A stretch of 64,000 nucleotides of DNA from Pseudobythopirellula maris (GCF_007859945.1 NZ_SJPQ01000001.1:1762489-1826488), one strand, 5' to 3'; shown: positions 15,822 through 26,488, numbered from the stretch's first letter. The notes: generated by a model not told the origin, from the letters alone. A program made the numbers and translations.

Positions 15822-16152
15822 GGTTTCGCCTTGGGATAGAAGGTGTCGAAAGTGAAGGTGAGAGGAAAACGCCATAGGTTGGCTCGCGTGCCCCGCCGCT
15901 AGTGCAAACGGCTTGCCAATGCGAATATCTCCTCCCAATGAGCGAACTTGGCCGTAGACTGACCACGCCCGACGGACGCCGCCCGCCCTACCCGGCGCGA
16001 TCCAGACCACCCGCGCGGGCCCCGGAGCCGCTCCCGCGTTCCACCGTTCCCCCCATTCTTCCTAGAAGAGCGTTGCTGGTTGGCTTGCTGCCAGAGCAGC
16101 ACATTCTCTTTCAGCCGCCTCGGCCGCTAATCGACCGATCGCCTTCAACTCT

Positions 16153-16941
16153 ATGAACCCCTTCTCCCACAACGCCCGGGCCTGGGACCGTCTCGTCGAG
16201 GCGGGCAACGAGTGGACCCGGCCCGCGGATCCGGCCGTTATCGAGCGCGCCCGCGTCGGCGAGCTGGAACTGCTGCTCATCCCTGACAAGCCGGTCCCGA
16301 TGGAGTGGTACCCGCCGCTCGCTGGCACGCCGACGCTCTGCCTCGCCTCGGGCGGCGGGCAGCAGGGGCCGCCGCTCGCCGCGGCCGGCGCTGTGGTCAC
16401 CGTGCTCGACGCCTCGCCCAAGCAGCTCGGGCAAGACCGCGCGGTCGCCGAGCGCGACGGGCTTGAGCTGACGACCTCCCAAGGCGACATGGCCGACCTG
16501 TCGGCCTTCGCCGACGAGAGCTTCGGCCTTGTCTTTCACCCCTGCGCGAACTGCTTTGCCGAGAGTGTGCGGCCGGTGTGGCGCGAATGCTGGCGCGTGC
16601 TGCGGCCCGGCGGGGTCCTGCTAGCTGGGTTCTGCAACCCGGTCCGTTTCGCGGTCGAAGACGGCCGCTACGACAACGGCTCGCTGCTGCTGAGGTTCCC
16701 CGTGCCGACGTCCGACGCCGCCGACCTCACCGACCCCAAGATCAAAGCGCAAATCGACGCGGGCGATGTCCTTGAATTCGGTCACACACTCACCGACCAG
16801 ATCGGCGGCCAGCTCGACGCGGGCTTCCTGCTCACCGCCATGATGGAGAGCCGGTTTCAAGACCCCGAGGGCGATCCGGTCTCGCGGCTGATGGACACGT
16901 TCATAGCCACCAGAGCGGTCAAACCCGGCGGCGGGAACTGA
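16153..16941 (+). CDS. Class I SAM-dependent methyltransferase
   Basis: A 262-residue protein with a Rossmann-like methyltransferase domain. Motif I is LASGGGQQGPPLAAAGAVVT, unusual in having SGGGQQG, followed by the acidic end of strand 2 (VLDASPKQL). Motif II is GDMADLSAFADESFGLVFHP, and the post-motif WRECWRVLRPGGVLLAGFCNP is typical of Methyltransf_11 enzymes. The substrate cannot be predicted. The gene stands alone; its 3' end overlaps the convergent PEP-CTERM gene by 23 bp. Confidence 0.85.
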   Translation: MNPFSHNARAWDRLVEAGNEWTRPADPAVIERARVGELELLLIPDKPVPMEWYPPLAGTPTLCLASGGGQQGPPLAAAGAVVTVLDASPKQLGQDRAVAERDGLELTTSQGDMADLSAFADESFGLVFHPCANCFAESVRPVWRECWRVLRPGGVLLAGFCNPVRFAVEDGRYDNGSLLLRFPVPTSDAADLTDPKIKAQIDAGDVLEFGHTLTDQIGGQLDAGFLLTAMMESRFQDPEGDPVSRLMDTFIATRAVKPGGGN

Positions 16942-17779
16942 GCTGTGTGGCGATCGCCAATGCGGCGGCGATCAGCAGCCCCGAAGGCTCTGGCGCCGAA
17001 GCGGCAGCGGGACTTGAGCCGCCAGCGCTGAAGTTATGCACCCACAAGTCGTAGTCGGCAGTCGTCACTACCCCGCTGCCATCGAAGTCGCCCAACGTGT
17101 AGGGCGTAACCTGCTGGTCTAGATGGTCGCGCCACACCGTGAAGTCGGCCGCGTCGACCCGCCCGTCGCCGTTGCCGTCCCCCGGCGTGGGGGTGTTGAA
17201 TCGCAAGCGATCGAGGTTGCCGAACGGGCTGAAATCGTCGTGCGAGAAGGCCCGGGCGTAACCGATCTCGTGGCCCGGTCGGGTGATCGACAGCGGCTCC
17301 ACTTCGTGCGCATAAAGCTGCGCCGTTTCGACGCGCTGCAGAAACGCGCCGGTGGGCGAATAAACCTCCAGCACCCCCACCTGCGCCGAAAGCGAACTCG
17401 TGCCGATGAAATCGATGGTGACCGAACTGGCGGCCGCCACAAAACGCATGGCGAGCTGTCTCGACTCGCTAAAGTAATCAATCCCCGCATGCGAGAAGCC
17501 CTTCACGCCGGTCGACGTGAAGTAGCCGCCGAAGATGTCTTCGCTGGTGGTGGCGCGGACATCGATCACGTGCGGTGCGGGGAACTCGCCGAACCTCTCG
17601 GGGAAATTCTCGTTGATAAACGCGTCATAAATGCGGAGCTCGACCGACGGATGGATGTCGTTGAGGACCGTGTCTTCGGCGTAATCGTCCGGCTCGATGA
17701 TTACCGCCCCGGCCAGCACGGCGGTGCTAGGAGCCATACCGCACAGCAGCAAGATAAGAAGAGCTCGTGAGTGCGGCAT
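16919..17779 (-). CDS. PEP-CTERM exported protein with dockerin-like repeats
   Basis: A 286-residue exported protein. The ATG at 17779 gives MPHSRALLILLLCGMAPSTA, a signal peptide. The middle part (about 30-205) is probably a beta-sandwich with no recognised family. Two calcium-loop segments follow: GDGNGDGRVDAADFTVWRDH and DFDGSGVVTTADYDLW, which together resemble a type I dockerin. The C-terminus has APEPSGLL, a hydrophobic helix and SSRRRV, matching a PEP-CTERM sorting signal. An upstream ATG at 17815 is possible but less well placed. The protein is probably anchored or processed at the cell surface by an exosortase system, none of which is in the window. Confidence 0.82.
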   Translation of the reverse strand: MPHSRALLILLLCGMAPSTAVLAGAVIIEPDDYAEDTVLNDIHPSVELRIYDAFINENFPERFGEFPAPHVIDVRATTSEDIFGGYFTSTGVKGFSHAGIDYFSESRQLAMRFVAAASSVTIDFIGTSSLSAQVGVLEVYSPTGAFLQRVETAQLYAHEVEPLSITRPGHEIGYARAFSHDDFSPFGNLDRLRFNTPTPGDGNGDGRVDAADFTVWRDHLDQQVTPYTLGDFDGSGVVTTADYDLWVHNFSAGGSSPAAASAPEPSGLLIAAALAIATQLSSRRRV

Positions 17780-18005
17780 CTGGTGGGCTTTGTCTACAGG
17801 CGTGAAGTAACTCAAGAGAGACGCCCATCATAGCACAGTGCGCTAACGCGTATTGCTGAATAACGACACGCGGTCCCTCAAATTAGAGCTGACATAAGCG
17901 TCGCCGCTCAAAGTGACGTACACACCACTCACGAAGCCCCGCCGATCTTATGCGTGCAGGACACACAGTACCTACACACAGTACCGAAAAACAGTGCAGG
18001 CGCAT

Positions 18006-18041
18006 AAAAACAGCTAGCCCCTTCTCAGAAAGGGCTAGCTG
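18006..18041 (-). terminator. Intrinsic terminator, minus strand
   Basis: A 13-bp stem with one mismatch (18011-18023/18029-18041) followed on the minus strand by a TTTTTATG tract. It would end the DUF1559 transcript (stop at 18123). The rest of the 17780-18122 gap has no visible gene. Confidence 0.85.
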
Positions 18042-18122
18042 CGTTGCGTTGTCTGAAGGAAACGTCGGTCAGAGCTCGGTTACTGCATACAGCAGCAAAG
18101 GAGGCTGCGACCCGGTCGCGCC

Positions 18123-19163
18123 TCACCAGGTATCTGAGCGAACGATTTCATCCCCGTTGTCACGGCCACCGAGGTCGACCCACACGTACTTCTCGACGCT
18201 GAGCGAGTAAGAGTGGACCGAGCCATCGCAAAGAGCGACCTGGACCACGCCCGGGTGAGCCGAGCCTAACGTGGTTTTCGCGTGGCCCCGGAGAGAATCC
18301 AAAGTGGAGTTGGCGGGATAGTCGCTATCCTGCAATGGCTTAGAGCCGTAACTGCGAACCAAGTCGACGTCTTGGCCGTGGTAGCACGTGTTGTCGTCAC
18401 CGTCGTACAGGCCAGTGGTGTAGTGCGGAATCGGCAAGTACTTCTCACCAATCATCGCCGTCTTGGAAGTGCCGTCGGTGATCTGTCGGAAAGTCGCTCC
18501 CCAACGGAATCCGACGATGCCTCCGCTTGACGGGACAGGGTCGAAATTGTCGCAACGGGGGTAATCCCGGTAGCAGTTAACACCCGGCCCCTTAGGCGAC
18601 GAAGAGCCGTTAGCGCCGTAGTCGGTCTTGGCGTAGGTGCCCGTTTCGTTCTGGATGGCGTTGTGAAGTTTATTCTTTGCGCCGCCACTGTTATTAATCG
18701 ATGACGGGTAGAGAATCGCCGCGCGTCGCGAAGGGCAAATCAGACTAGCGATCGGGTGCGAGATCAGCTTGGTGAGCGCTTCCTTCTTAGGGGTCACCGG
18801 GGCTCGAATTGCGTTTCCTAAACCGGAGCCGATCTGCTGGTTGGAGGTCTCTTCAATAAACGGCGAAACCTGAAAGATCCAACCGCCGGGCTGCTTCTCA
18901 CCGACACCCCAGTCGGGGTCGCCGACCCATTGGTATCCCCAGCCGCCATGCGGGAAGAAGCGATGGGCGGATTCGAAATTGATACAGCCTAGCGCAAGTT
19001 GTTTCAGGTTGTTCTTGCACTGATTCCGACGCGCCGCTTCACGCGCGGATTGAACCGCTGGCAGCAACAACGCGACTAGGATGCCAATGATCGCAATCAC
19101 GACCAAAAGCTCCACGAGCGTGAACGCCTCGCGTGCGAGCCGACGATTAGATGGTGCATTCAT
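18123..19163 (-). CDS. DUF1559 domain protein with type IV pilin-like N-terminus
   Basis: A 346-residue protein of the large planctomycete DUF1559 family. The ATG at 19163 gives a short basic leader, then [20 protein letters not shown], a prepilin-type cleavage and methylation signal with Glu at +5. The DUF1559 core begins with [21 protein letters not shown] and contains the family hallmarks WGA(T)[16 protein letters not shown] and, near the end, [17 protein letters not shown]. Members are thought to be exported pseudopilin-like proteins of uncertain function. A terminator follows at 18006-18041. It stands alone between two PEP-CTERM genes. Confidence 0.92.
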   Translation of the reverse strand: MNAPSNRRLAREAFTLVELLVVIAIIGILVALLLPAVQSAREAARRNQCKNNLKQLALGCINFESAHRFFPHGGWGYQWVGDPDWGVGEKQPGGWIFQVSPFIEETSNQQIGSGLGNAIRAPVTPKKEALTKLISHPIASLICPSRRAAILYPSSINNSGGAKNKLHNAIQNETGTYAKTDYGANGSSSPKGPGVNCYRDYPRCDNFDPVPSSGGIVGFRWGATFRQITDGTSKTAMIGEKYLPIPHYTTGLYDGDDNTCYHGQDVDLVRSYGSKPLQDSDYPANSTLDSLRGHAKTTLGSAHPGVVQVALCDGSVHSYSLSVEKYVWVDLGGRDNGDEIVRSDTW

Positions 19164-19778
19164 ATTCGATGAATCCAAGAACGAGAGTTGGTGAGAAGGT
19201 CGTGGGCTCGCCCGTACCATCCTTGCGAGCCCTTCACCCTTTTATAGCAGAAGCACAAAAATCCCCTCGCGCCGTAAGCCCTTATTTTCAGACAGATTCC
19301 CGATTCCGTCGCCACTTCTAGCACTTGCGACGGTCTGTCGGACGAAGGGGGTTTATCGGCTTTTCAAGGGCCGCACTTCTCCATCGGCACGCCAGAGATG
19401 ACCCGCCGAGCTGCTGAGCAAACCGCGGATAGCCGAAGCCGCTTTCTTTCGCCAGGAGCTTTCGCTTCGCAATCTTTTTACGACCCCCGTGTGCCAGAAG
19501 GTCGGGCATTTTGCTAAACCCCATTTTGATTATCCACGCATGGCCGAGCATGCCCCGGCAAGCTCGACAACGAGCCTCGAAAACTCCTAGCGTTGAGTGA
19601 TCGCAACCTAATCACCAAGAGCCCTCAGCCCTCCATCGACAGCAGCCGCTTTGGGACCATAAACCGCAGAGCGTATTGCCCGATCCGCGAACGCAATCAA
19701 GGATTATTGTCCGAAAATAAGCACCATTCCCTTGTCCACCTTTCCAGGTTCATCGTTAGAATCGAGAGAGACTGGTCC
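19164..19778. other. Intergenic region with no recognised gene
   Basis: About 600 bp between the divergent DUF1559 gene and the beta-strand-repeat PEP-CTERM gene. A minus-strand frame of 77 codons (19318-19551) has no ribosome-binding site or family resemblance. The promoters of both flanking genes must lie here; no palindrome or RNA structure was recognised. Confidence 0.5.
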
Positions 19779-22700
19779 ATGTCGAGGAGCCGAGCCTGCG
19801 GGCTCACGCTTATCACACCGGCCCCTCCTGCCACGTCTACTCTGACGGGACTCTTTTCACACGACCTTCTAGGGCTGAACATCGTGCTCCATAGATCGAA
19901 TACCTGGCCTTGCGTTGCGCTGTTAGGAACCATGTTGCTGTCGACCACGGCGGTCGCGCAATTGGCGGAATCCAACTGGGACAGCTCGCTGACCGGCTCC
20001 CAAGATTGGCAAGTCGACGCTAACTGGAGCACCCCCACGTTCCCTAATGATCCGGACCGAATGGACCCGGACATGACCGTCTTCACTCCCGTGATCGGGG
20101 CGAATCTCTCGGTTGGCCTGGGCGCCGATCTGAACGTCAACGTCGGTGCGACCGATGTCGCGGTCGCCGGCCTCCGTATGGGTGGCTCCGCCGGCCCGGT
20201 CTCGACAACGGTCTCCTCCTCGGGGGGACGTTTGGTGTTCGAGAACTACGAACTGCCCGACACGACCGATGAGGATGATGTCATTCAGCCATGGAATTCG
20301 GGCAGGGCGCTGCTTGTCAGCGGCGGCTCCGCAGGTTCGACCAACGAGATCAGCGCCCCGGTGCAGTTCAACGACATCGTCGATGTCGGGACTTACGATG
20401 ACGGGGTCACGAAGTTCAGGACCACGAAAGACCTCACCCTCTCCGGGCAGCTGACTTTTTCGGGCAACAGTAGCATCAACGCGCTCTCTTCGAACTCGAT
20501 CTACGTGACGGGCCCCGTCGTTACCGAAGCCGCTCCCACCACGGAGAACCCCGACGCCACCACCACGGCTCGATTCAACGCGAACAGCGACTCGCGGGGC
20601 ACGGTCCATCTACAAAGCGTGATCTCCGGCCCCGGCACGCTGCGGGTTGGCGGCGGCGGCGGCACCACCATCATCAGCGCCGCCAACACGGTCAGCAACT
20701 TCTCGTACGGAAGTGGCACCCTCGTGCTTGCCAACGACCAGGCCATGGGCCTCGACACCCGCATCGGCTCGGGCGGCCTCGGAGCTGCGATCACGTCGGA
20801 CAACGACGCCCGCACCGTGTCGGCCTCCATGGTTCTGTCGAACTACCCGCTCGTCGCCGGCGACCACAGCCTGACTTGGCTGGGCGACATCACCCAGCGC
20901 AACTCGCGTGGCTGGGTCAACCACATCGCCAAGGGCAAAACGTTCAACATCGCCGGCACGATCGCCGCCGACGAGGACCCGCCAGAGGACATTCCGAACG
21001 AGCGTGAATTCTACTTTGACGGCACGGGCGACTGGAACATCTCAGGCAAGATGGTAAACCGCCTCGACAGCGAGGATTACCCGTTGCCGGAAAACGATCA
21101 GCCCCAATCGTTCGGCCTTCGTGGAATCGGCTCGGTGCACGTCACTGGCACGGACAACACCTACTCGGCCTACACCAGAATCCAAGGCGGCAACTGGCAT
21201 TACGCCACCAATGACGCCATGTCGCCTGCCGTGATCCAAGCCACCGGCGGCGGTACCATCGGTGTCGACACGGGAACGATTTACGTGGGCGGCAACCCCG
21301 CAAACGTCAACACCGACTTCCTCATCCGCCTTAACAACCGTTCGCAGCAAACCGCTACGTTCATGGACGATGTTGAGTCTTTCATGGATTACGACACCGG
21401 CGGCCTGATGCTCTCTTCCCACGAGACCGACGCCGACTTCGACTTCACCTCAGGCATGCTCCGCAACGCCGAGTCGATGTCGCTGTCGGGTCCGGCGGAA
21501 GGAATCACCTACACCGGTTCGGTGACCCCCGCCGATTCGACTTACCGCTTCGGCGGCGGCACCGGAGTGATCACCCTGCCCGGGACCAACCAGCTGACGG
21601 GCAACAACAAGCTGCTGGCCACCAACGGTCTCGACTCAGGCAGCGTCAGCGGGCTGGGCGGCGTGCGTATCACCGGCGTGAACGACTACACCGGCGAGAC
21701 CCGCATCCAAGGCAAGTACCTCCGAAGCCTCTCGTCGAGTGCGGGCGGAGTTGGCATGGCCAATAACTCCTACAACGGCACCACGCTCATCGTCACGGAG
21801 ATGGCCAACGGCGGCGTCAGCAGCAGCATCGGCGCTTCGAGCAGCAGCGCCGACAACCTCGTCATTCAGGGCAGCACCCTGCGTTACGAGGGCGACGGCG
21901 ACACGACCGATCGTCTCTTCACGATCGGCACCCACGGCGCCACGCTCGATTCGTCTGGCTCGGGAGCAATCGTGTTCAACAACACCGGCGCCTTGAAGAT
22001 CATGACAGCATCCGATCGTGTCGGAACCGTGAGCAACGCTTTCGACCACGAAACGGGCATTACGCAATCGGGTGAATGGATCCCGTTCGGCTTCGAAGAC
22101 ACCAGTGACCTGGTCCGCGGCATGATCGTTAGCGAAGACGGAAACCACATGGAGGAAAGCGAACTTGATGACGATGACATTATCACAGTCACCGGCATCC
22201 AGAGCCCGACCCGCTTCGTAATCAGCGATCAGCAGAACCTTTTCGTCAACTATGAAGAAACCCCATCGACTTGGTCCTTCATCGACGTCCAGAGGACGTT
22301 CACCCTCACGGGCGACAACACCGGCGACAACACGCTGGCGTCGGTGATCGGCGACTCGGTCACCAACCTTGTCAATCTCGAGAAGGAAGGCTCCGGCAAG
22401 TGGATCCTGACCGCCCCCAACACCTACACGGGCGACACTTCTGTTGACGAAGGCATCCTCAGCATCACCAACGCTTACTTGGCCGACACCGCCGATGTGA
22501 GGGTGGATGACAACGCGGTGTTCGATCTCGACTTTGCCGGCATCGACACGGTCAGCAGCCTGTTCCTTGACGATGCCTCGGTTCCGGCAGGCACTTACGG
22601 AGCCTTCGGCACGGGCGCCGATTACGAGAGTGACTACTTCTCGGGAACGGGCATCTTGGAGGTCACCCTGCAGATTGAAACACGCGTCGCCGGCGACTAC

Positions 22701-22964
22701 AACAACAACGGCGTTGTTGACGCCGCTGACTTCACGGTGTTCCGCGACAACCTGGGCGCCGCCGAAGGCACGCTCATAAACGACTTCCTCGGCGGGGTGG
22801 TCGGCGCCGTTCACTACGACCAGTGGGTTGAGAACTTCGGCAGCACCGAAGTCGTGCCCATCGAGATGCCGGAGATGTCGGTTGCGGTCCCCGAGCCCGC
22901 CGCCGTGGCCCTCGGCCTGATCGCACTTCTCTCGGTCTGCTTCGGACGCGGAGCGAAGAAGTAA
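19779..22964 (+). CDS. PEP-CTERM protein with autotransporter-type beta-strand repeats
   Basis: A 1061-residue exported protein. Start ATG at 19779 gives a long N-region before a hydrophobic core (CVALLGTMLLSTTAVA) and cleavage near VAQ-LA; an ATG at 19932 is an alternative start with a shorter signal. The bulk is a beta-helix-like array rich in Gly, Thr, Asn and Asp. Autotransporter-associated beta-strand repeats are visible (GSGKWILTAPNTYTGDTSV is the clearest, with related NTYSAYTRIQGGN and NDYTGETRIQG). A dockerin-like loop (GDYNNNGVVDAADFTVFRDN) and a PEP-CTERM tail (VPEPAAVAL, helix, GRGAKK) close the protein. A surface adhesin or matrix protein is likely by analogy. Confidence 0.85.
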   Translation: MSRSRACGLTLITPAPPATSTLTGLFSHDLLGLNIVLHRSNTWPCVALLGTMLLSTTAVAQLAESNWDSSLTGSQDWQVDANWSTPTFPNDPDRMDPDMTVFTPVIGANLSVGLGADLNVNVGATDVAVAGLRMGGSAGPVSTTVSSSGGRLVFENYELPDTTDEDDVIQPWNSGRALLVSGGSAGSTNEISAPVQFNDIVDVGTYDDGVTKFRTTKDLTLSGQLTFSGNSSINALSSNSIYVTGPVVTEAAPTTENPDATTTARFNANSDSRGTVHLQSVISGPGTLRVGGGGGTTIISAANTVSNFSYGSGTLVLANDQAMGLDTRIGSGGLGAAITSDNDARTVSASMVLSNYPLVAGDHSLTWLGDITQRNSRGWVNHIAKGKTFNIAGTIAADEDPPEDIPNEREFYFDGTGDWNISGKMVNRLDSEDYPLPENDQPQSFGLRGIGSVHVTGTDNTYSAYTRIQGGNWHYATNDAMSPAVIQATGGGTIGVDTGTIYVGGNPANVNTDFLIRLNNRSQQTATFMDDVESFMDYDTGGLMLSSHETDADFDFTSGMLRNAESMSLSGPAEGITYTGSVTPADSTYRFGGGTGVITLPGTNQLTGNNKLLATNGLDSGSVSGLGGVRITGVNDYTGETRIQGKYLRSLSSSAGGVGMANNSYNGTTLIVTEMANGGVSSSIGASSSSADNLVIQGSTLRYEGDGDTTDRLFTIGTHGATLDSSGSGAIVFNNTGALKIMTASDRVGTVSNAFDHETGITQSGEWIPFGFEDTSDLVRGMIVSEDGNHMEESELDDDDIITVTGIQSPTRFVISDQQNLFVNYEETPSTWSFIDVQRTFTLTGDNTGDNTLASVIGDSVTNLVNLEKEGSGKWILTAPNTYTGDTSVDEGILSITNAYLADTADVRVDDNAVFDLDFAGIDTVSSLFLDDASVPAGTYGAFGTGADYESDYFSGTGILEVTLQIETRVAGDYNNNGVVDAADFTVFRDNLGAAEGTLINDFLGGVVGAVHYDQWVENFGSTEVVPIEMPEMSVAVPEPAAVALGLIALLSVCFGRGAKK

Positions 22965-22981
22965 TCGACCCGGAAGCCCAT

Positions 22982-23102
22982 GAGACGTGGCGGGCAGTAC
23001 CGACCGCCGCGTCTCTTGAAAACCTGTTCGGGGCCTAATCTGATTAGGCGATCACCCGATCACTCAAGCTGCAGGCCCTTGCGGAATGGCAAGGGCCTGC
23101 AG
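22982..23102 (+). terminator. Two successive hairpins downstream of the beta-strand-repeat gene
   Basis: Hairpin 1: 12-bp stem 22982-22993/23004-23015 with one G-T pair, followed by TTGAAAA. Hairpin 2: perfect 14-bp stem 23069-23082/23089-23102 with a 6-nt loop, followed by TCGTTT. Both lie in the 238 bp before the next gene and probably end the upstream transcript. Confidence 0.75.
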
Positions 23103-23202
23103 TCGTTTACGGGCCGCGTGATTGCGCCGCCGCCTTCGATTCCAAGCGGCAATCGCCCCGCTCTACGCCCCCAACCCTACGCTTCGCCGAAACGGAGGTG
23201 AG

Positions 23203-24516
23203 ATGCTTTCGCGTCAAAGGAAACACGCTGTCAGCTTCTTCGGCCTGATGGGCATGCTCGCAGGAGGGGCCGCGATCGCCGCTGCCGGCGACGGGGCCCT
23301 CAGCGGCGGGCGGCATCGGGTGGTGGTCTCCACCGACATCGGCGGCACCGACCCGGACGACTTCCAGTCGATGGTTCACCTGCTGGTTTACGCCGACGTG
23401 CTCGATCTCGAGGGGCTGATTTCGTCGCCGTACGGCGAAGGCCGCACCGAGAGCATCGGCGAAGTGATCGACGCCTACGAGCAAGACTACCCGAGCCTGC
23501 GTTCTCACTCCGCCGACTACCCCGAGCCCGACGCCCTGCGCGCCATCTGCAAGCAAGGCGCGCTCCACACGCCCGACCACTCGGGCGTGGGCGAGCCGAC
23601 CGAGGGCTCGCGGTGGCTCATCGAATGCGCCCGTCGCGACGACCCGCGTCCCCTGCACGTGCTCGTGTGGGGAGGCATCGAGGACCTGGCCCAAGCGCTC
23701 CACGACGCCCCCGACATCCTGCCCAAGCTGCGGGTCTATTACATCGGCGGGCCGAACAAGAAATGGAGCGTCGACGCCTACAACTACGTCGAGCAGAACC
23801 ACCCGCAACTGTGGATGATCGAATCGAACGCCACCTACCGCGGCTGGTTTGTCGGCGGCGAGCAGCAGGGGCAATGGAGCAACCACGGCTTCGTCGATAA
23901 GCACATCGCGGGGCACGGCGCGCTCGGCGCTTGCTTTGTCCGAGCCAAAGACGACATCAAGATGGGCGACACCCCCTCGGTCGCCCGCTTACTCCGCGGC
24001 GTTTCGGACGACCCCGCCAGCCCCAGCTGGGGCGGCAAGTACGCTCGGATCTGGGATGGCAGAAAGACCGTCTTCGATCGCCACACCACCGCGGACGACA
24101 AGGCCGAGGCGTTTGGCGTCGTCGAGTTCGTGCTGCCCAAGCCCACGGGCTACACCGCCGAGCACTCCGCCTCGATGGTCTTCAGCCACGGCCGGCCCGC
24201 CTCCGTGGGCGTCGACGAAGGCGAGTCGCTCCGCTTCCGCTTCTCGCCCCGCGACGCGAAGGTTTGGTCGTACGAGATCAAGAGCGACTCCCCCGCCCTC
24301 CATGGGCAGAATGGGAAGTTCGACGCGACCCCGCCGCCGCCCGAACGGACGAGCAAGCCCTCCGAATCGCACCCCCACTGGTGGACCGACGACCCCGACC
24401 CCGCGACGGCCGAGGGGGTGCACCCCGGCGCCAAGAGCGTCAACCGCTGGCGGGTCGATTACCTCCGCGACTTCGCCGAGCGGATGGATCGCTGCCAAGG
24501 CGCGCCGGCCCCGTAG
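23203..24516 (+). CDS. DUF1593 (nucleoside hydrolase-like) exported protein
   Basis: A 437-residue exported protein. The ATG at 23203 is directly preceded by GGAGGTGAG and gives a signal peptide (FFGLMGMLAGGAAIAAAG). The DUF1593 domain starts RVVVSTDIGGTDPDDFQSM, an Asp-rich metal site that parallels the DxDxxxDD of nucleoside hydrolases. The family is annotated as cellulose- or sugar-binding or nucleoside hydrolase-related, and the substrate is unknown. Other conserved segments are LHVLVWGGIEDLAQAL, VYYIGGPNKKW, GDTPSVARLL and a C-terminal all-beta domain. The next gene is a diverged paralog 144 bp downstream, so the pair probably works together on polysaccharide or nucleoside-type substrates; this is inference. 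Confidence 0.85.
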   Translation: MLSRQRKHAVSFFGLMGMLAGGAAIAAAGDGALSGGRHRVVVSTDIGGTDPDDFQSMVHLLVYADVLDLEGLISSPYGEGRTESIGEVIDAYEQDYPSLRSHSADYPEPDALRAICKQGALHTPDHSGVGEPTEGSRWLIECARRDDPRPLHVLVWGGIEDLAQALHDAPDILPKLRVYYIGGPNKKWSVDAYNYVEQNHPQLWMIESNATYRGWFVGGEQQGQWSNHGFVDKHIAGHGALGACFVRAKDDIKMGDTPSVARLLRGVSDDPASPSWGGKYARIWDGRKTVFDRHTTADDKAEAFGVVEFVLPKPTGYTAEHSASMVFSHGRPASVGVDEGESLRFRFSPRDAKVWSYEIKSDSPALHGQNGKFDATPPPPERTSKPSESHPHWWTDDPDPATAEGVHPGAKSVNRWRVDYLRDFAERMDRCQGAPAP

Positions 24517-24660
24517 CGGCGCCGGTGGCCCCCACTCGACCAAGAGACCGGCGCCCCAAGAGACACCGGCCCGCCGGTATGCAAGAATAGACAGCTCAAC
24601 GACCGCCCCTCGGCGGGCTCCTCTGCGAATCCTCTTCCTAGCACCCACCGGGCTCCAGCT

Positions 24661-26094
24661 ATGAAAAGCCTCACGACCCTCGGCCTGCTCGCTTCCCTCC
24701 TGCTTGGTCTCGCCTCGGGCGCCGCGGCGGACGAAACGAAGCGGCGCGTCTTTGTCCTGACCGACATCGAGAACGAACCCGACGACGCGCAGTCGCTCGT
24801 TCGCTTCCTCACCTACGCGAACCACTTCGACATCGAGGGGCTGATCGCCACGACCTCGATCCACCAACGCAACCAAACCGCCGCCTGGCGGATCAAGGAG
24901 ATCGTCGCCGCCTACGGCGAGGTCCAGTCCAACCTGGAGAAGCACGAGCCCGGCTATCCGGCGGTCGAGCAACTCGAGTCGGTCATCGGCGAGGGGAGGC
25001 CCGACTACGGCATGAACGCCGTCGGCGAGGGCCAAGACTCCCAGGGCTCGGAGATGCTCATCGCCGCCGCCGACCGCGACGACCCGCGGCCGCTCTGGGT
25101 GCCGGTTTGGGGCGGCCCCAACGTGCTCGCCCAGGCCTTGTGGAAGGTCCGCGACACGCGGTCGCCCGAGGAGCTGGCGCGGTTCGTCGCGAAGCTGCGC
25201 GTCTACACCATCTCGGACCAGGACAACAGCGGCCCGTGGATCCGCAAGAACTTCCCCGAGCTGTTCTTCATCGCCAGCCCCGGCATGCACGCCGGCGGGG
25301 CCTACCACTTCGCTACCTGGAGCGGCATCAGCGGCGACAAGTTCCACGCCCGCTTCACCGGCGCCGATTTCGGCCTGGTGAACAACGACTGGCTCGACCG
25401 CAACATCCGCCAGAACCACGGCCCGCTCGGCGCGCAGCACCCGCACACCGAGTACCTCATGGAGGGCGACACGCCCAGCTTCCTCGGCCTGGTCCGCAAC
25501 GGGCTCAACCAACCCGAGCACCCCAACTGGGGCGGCTGGGGCGGCCGTTACGAGTTCTACGCGCCGCGCACGCAGAAGTGGTTCCAGGAGCCCGAGACCC
25601 GCCCGTTCTGGACCAACGCCGTCGACGAGGTCCGCGGCGTCGACGGCAACTGGCACACCACGAACCACGCCACGATCTGGCGTTGGCGGTCGGCCTACCA
25701 GAACGACTTCGCCGCCCGCATCGACTGGACCACCCAGCCGTACGACGAGGCGAACCACCCGCCGGTCGCCAAGCTCGCCAGCCCCGCCGCGGTCACCGCC
25801 AAGCAGGGCGACACGATCCAGTTGAGCGCCGAGGGCAGCAGCGACCCGGACGGCGACGAGCTCTCTTACGAGTGGTTCTACTACGGCGAGGTCGGCGCCT
25901 TCACCACCTCGAGCGCGCGGACCGGGCAGCCGGTCGAGATCGACAACCACAACCAGCCGCAGGCCTCGCTGACCGTTCCCAGCGGCCGCGTCATGCCGCC
26001 GGGCGTGGGCGACATGCACATCATCCTGGCGGTGACCGACAACGGCTCGCCCGCGCTAACGCGCTACCAGCGGGTCATCGTGACGGTCGAGTGA
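24661..26094 (+). CDS. DUF1593 exported protein, second paralog
   Basis: A 477-residue exported protein with signal peptide [20 protein letters not shown]. It keeps the DUF1593 architecture: [20 protein letters not shown] (metal-binding acidic site), [30 protein letters not shown] and [11 protein letters not shown]. The last 110 residues ([18 protein letters not shown]) form a PKD/Ig-like domain that the first paralog lacks in this form. Similarity to the first gene is clear in motif order but low in sequence, so the duplication is old. No terminator hairpin with T-run was seen directly after it. Confidence 0.87.
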   Translation: MKSLTTLGLLASLLLGLASGAAADETKRRVFVLTDIENEPDDAQSLVRFLTYANHFDIEGLIATTSIHQRNQTAAWRIKEIVAAYGEVQSNLEKHEPGYPAVEQLESVIGEGRPDYGMNAVGEGQDSQGSEMLIAAADRDDPRPLWVPVWGGPNVLAQALWKVRDTRSPEELARFVAKLRVYTISDQDNSGPWIRKNFPELFFIASPGMHAGGAYHFATWSGISGDKFHARFTGADFGLVNNDWLDRNIRQNHGPLGAQHPHTEYLMEGDTPSFLGLVRNGLNQPEHPNWGGWGGRYEFYAPRTQKWFQEPETRPFWTNAVDEVRGVDGNWHTTNHATIWRWRSAYQNDFAARIDWTTQPYDEANHPPVAKLASPAAVTAKQGDTIQLSAEGSSDPDGDELSYEWFYYGEVGAFTTSSARTGQPVEIDNHNQPQASLTVPSGRVMPPGVGDMHIILAVTDNGSPALTRYQRVIVTVE

Positions 26095-26452
26095 GAGCCG
26101 AGCGGCGCGGCCAAAAGTATTTGAAATACTCGCCGCCGCGATTGCGCCAGCATAGTTCGCCGCGCTGAACGCCCCCGGCAACGCCCGAAAAACGCAGCCC
26201 GGCGCCGCCAACCGAGAGGAACCGCCGCACGAACGCAGCGGCGCGCCCACCCTGCGGCGCCCAATTATATTTGTAACGGGCGTTTCACCTAATTTCGACA
26301 ATCGCTTTTGGCCGCGCGCGCAGCAGCGATTTTTGGGCCACGGCGATTTTGTTGTAGGTTGGGAGCTGCGAACGAGTTACAGCGAGGATTCGGCCGCGCG
26401 GAATCGACGCAAGTCGCGCATAATTATTCTTGGCCACTGGTTTGAACGCTGT
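26095..26452. other. Intergenic region without recognised gene
   Basis: About 360 bp between the second DUF1593 gene and the REP hairpin at 26453. Short frames on both strands are shadows or unsupported. It is noticeably more A/T-containing from 26270 on, as is common near inserted elements. Confidence 0.45.
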
Positions 26453-26488
26453 GTAGGGTGTGATGAAGCGAAGCGCAATCGCACCTCC
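26453..26488. repeat. REP-like hairpin, copy 1
   Basis: The unit GTAGGGTGTGATGAAGCGAA and the following GCGCAATCGCACC form a stem: GGTGTGAT pairs with ATCGCACC around a short loop. It is the left-flank copy for the transposase at 26544 and matches the copies at 27156, 30124 and 30234 with a few changes. Confidence 0.75.

Noticed and set aside
19318-19551. 77-codon minus-strand frame
   Set aside because: No Shine-Dalgarno, no family pattern and low coding likelihood in an intergenic region.
23989-26019. 676-codon antisense frame opposite the DUF1593 genes
   Set aside because: It is the complement of two well-supported coding sequences, in high-GC DNA where long shadow frames are common, and its sequence has no recognisable domain.
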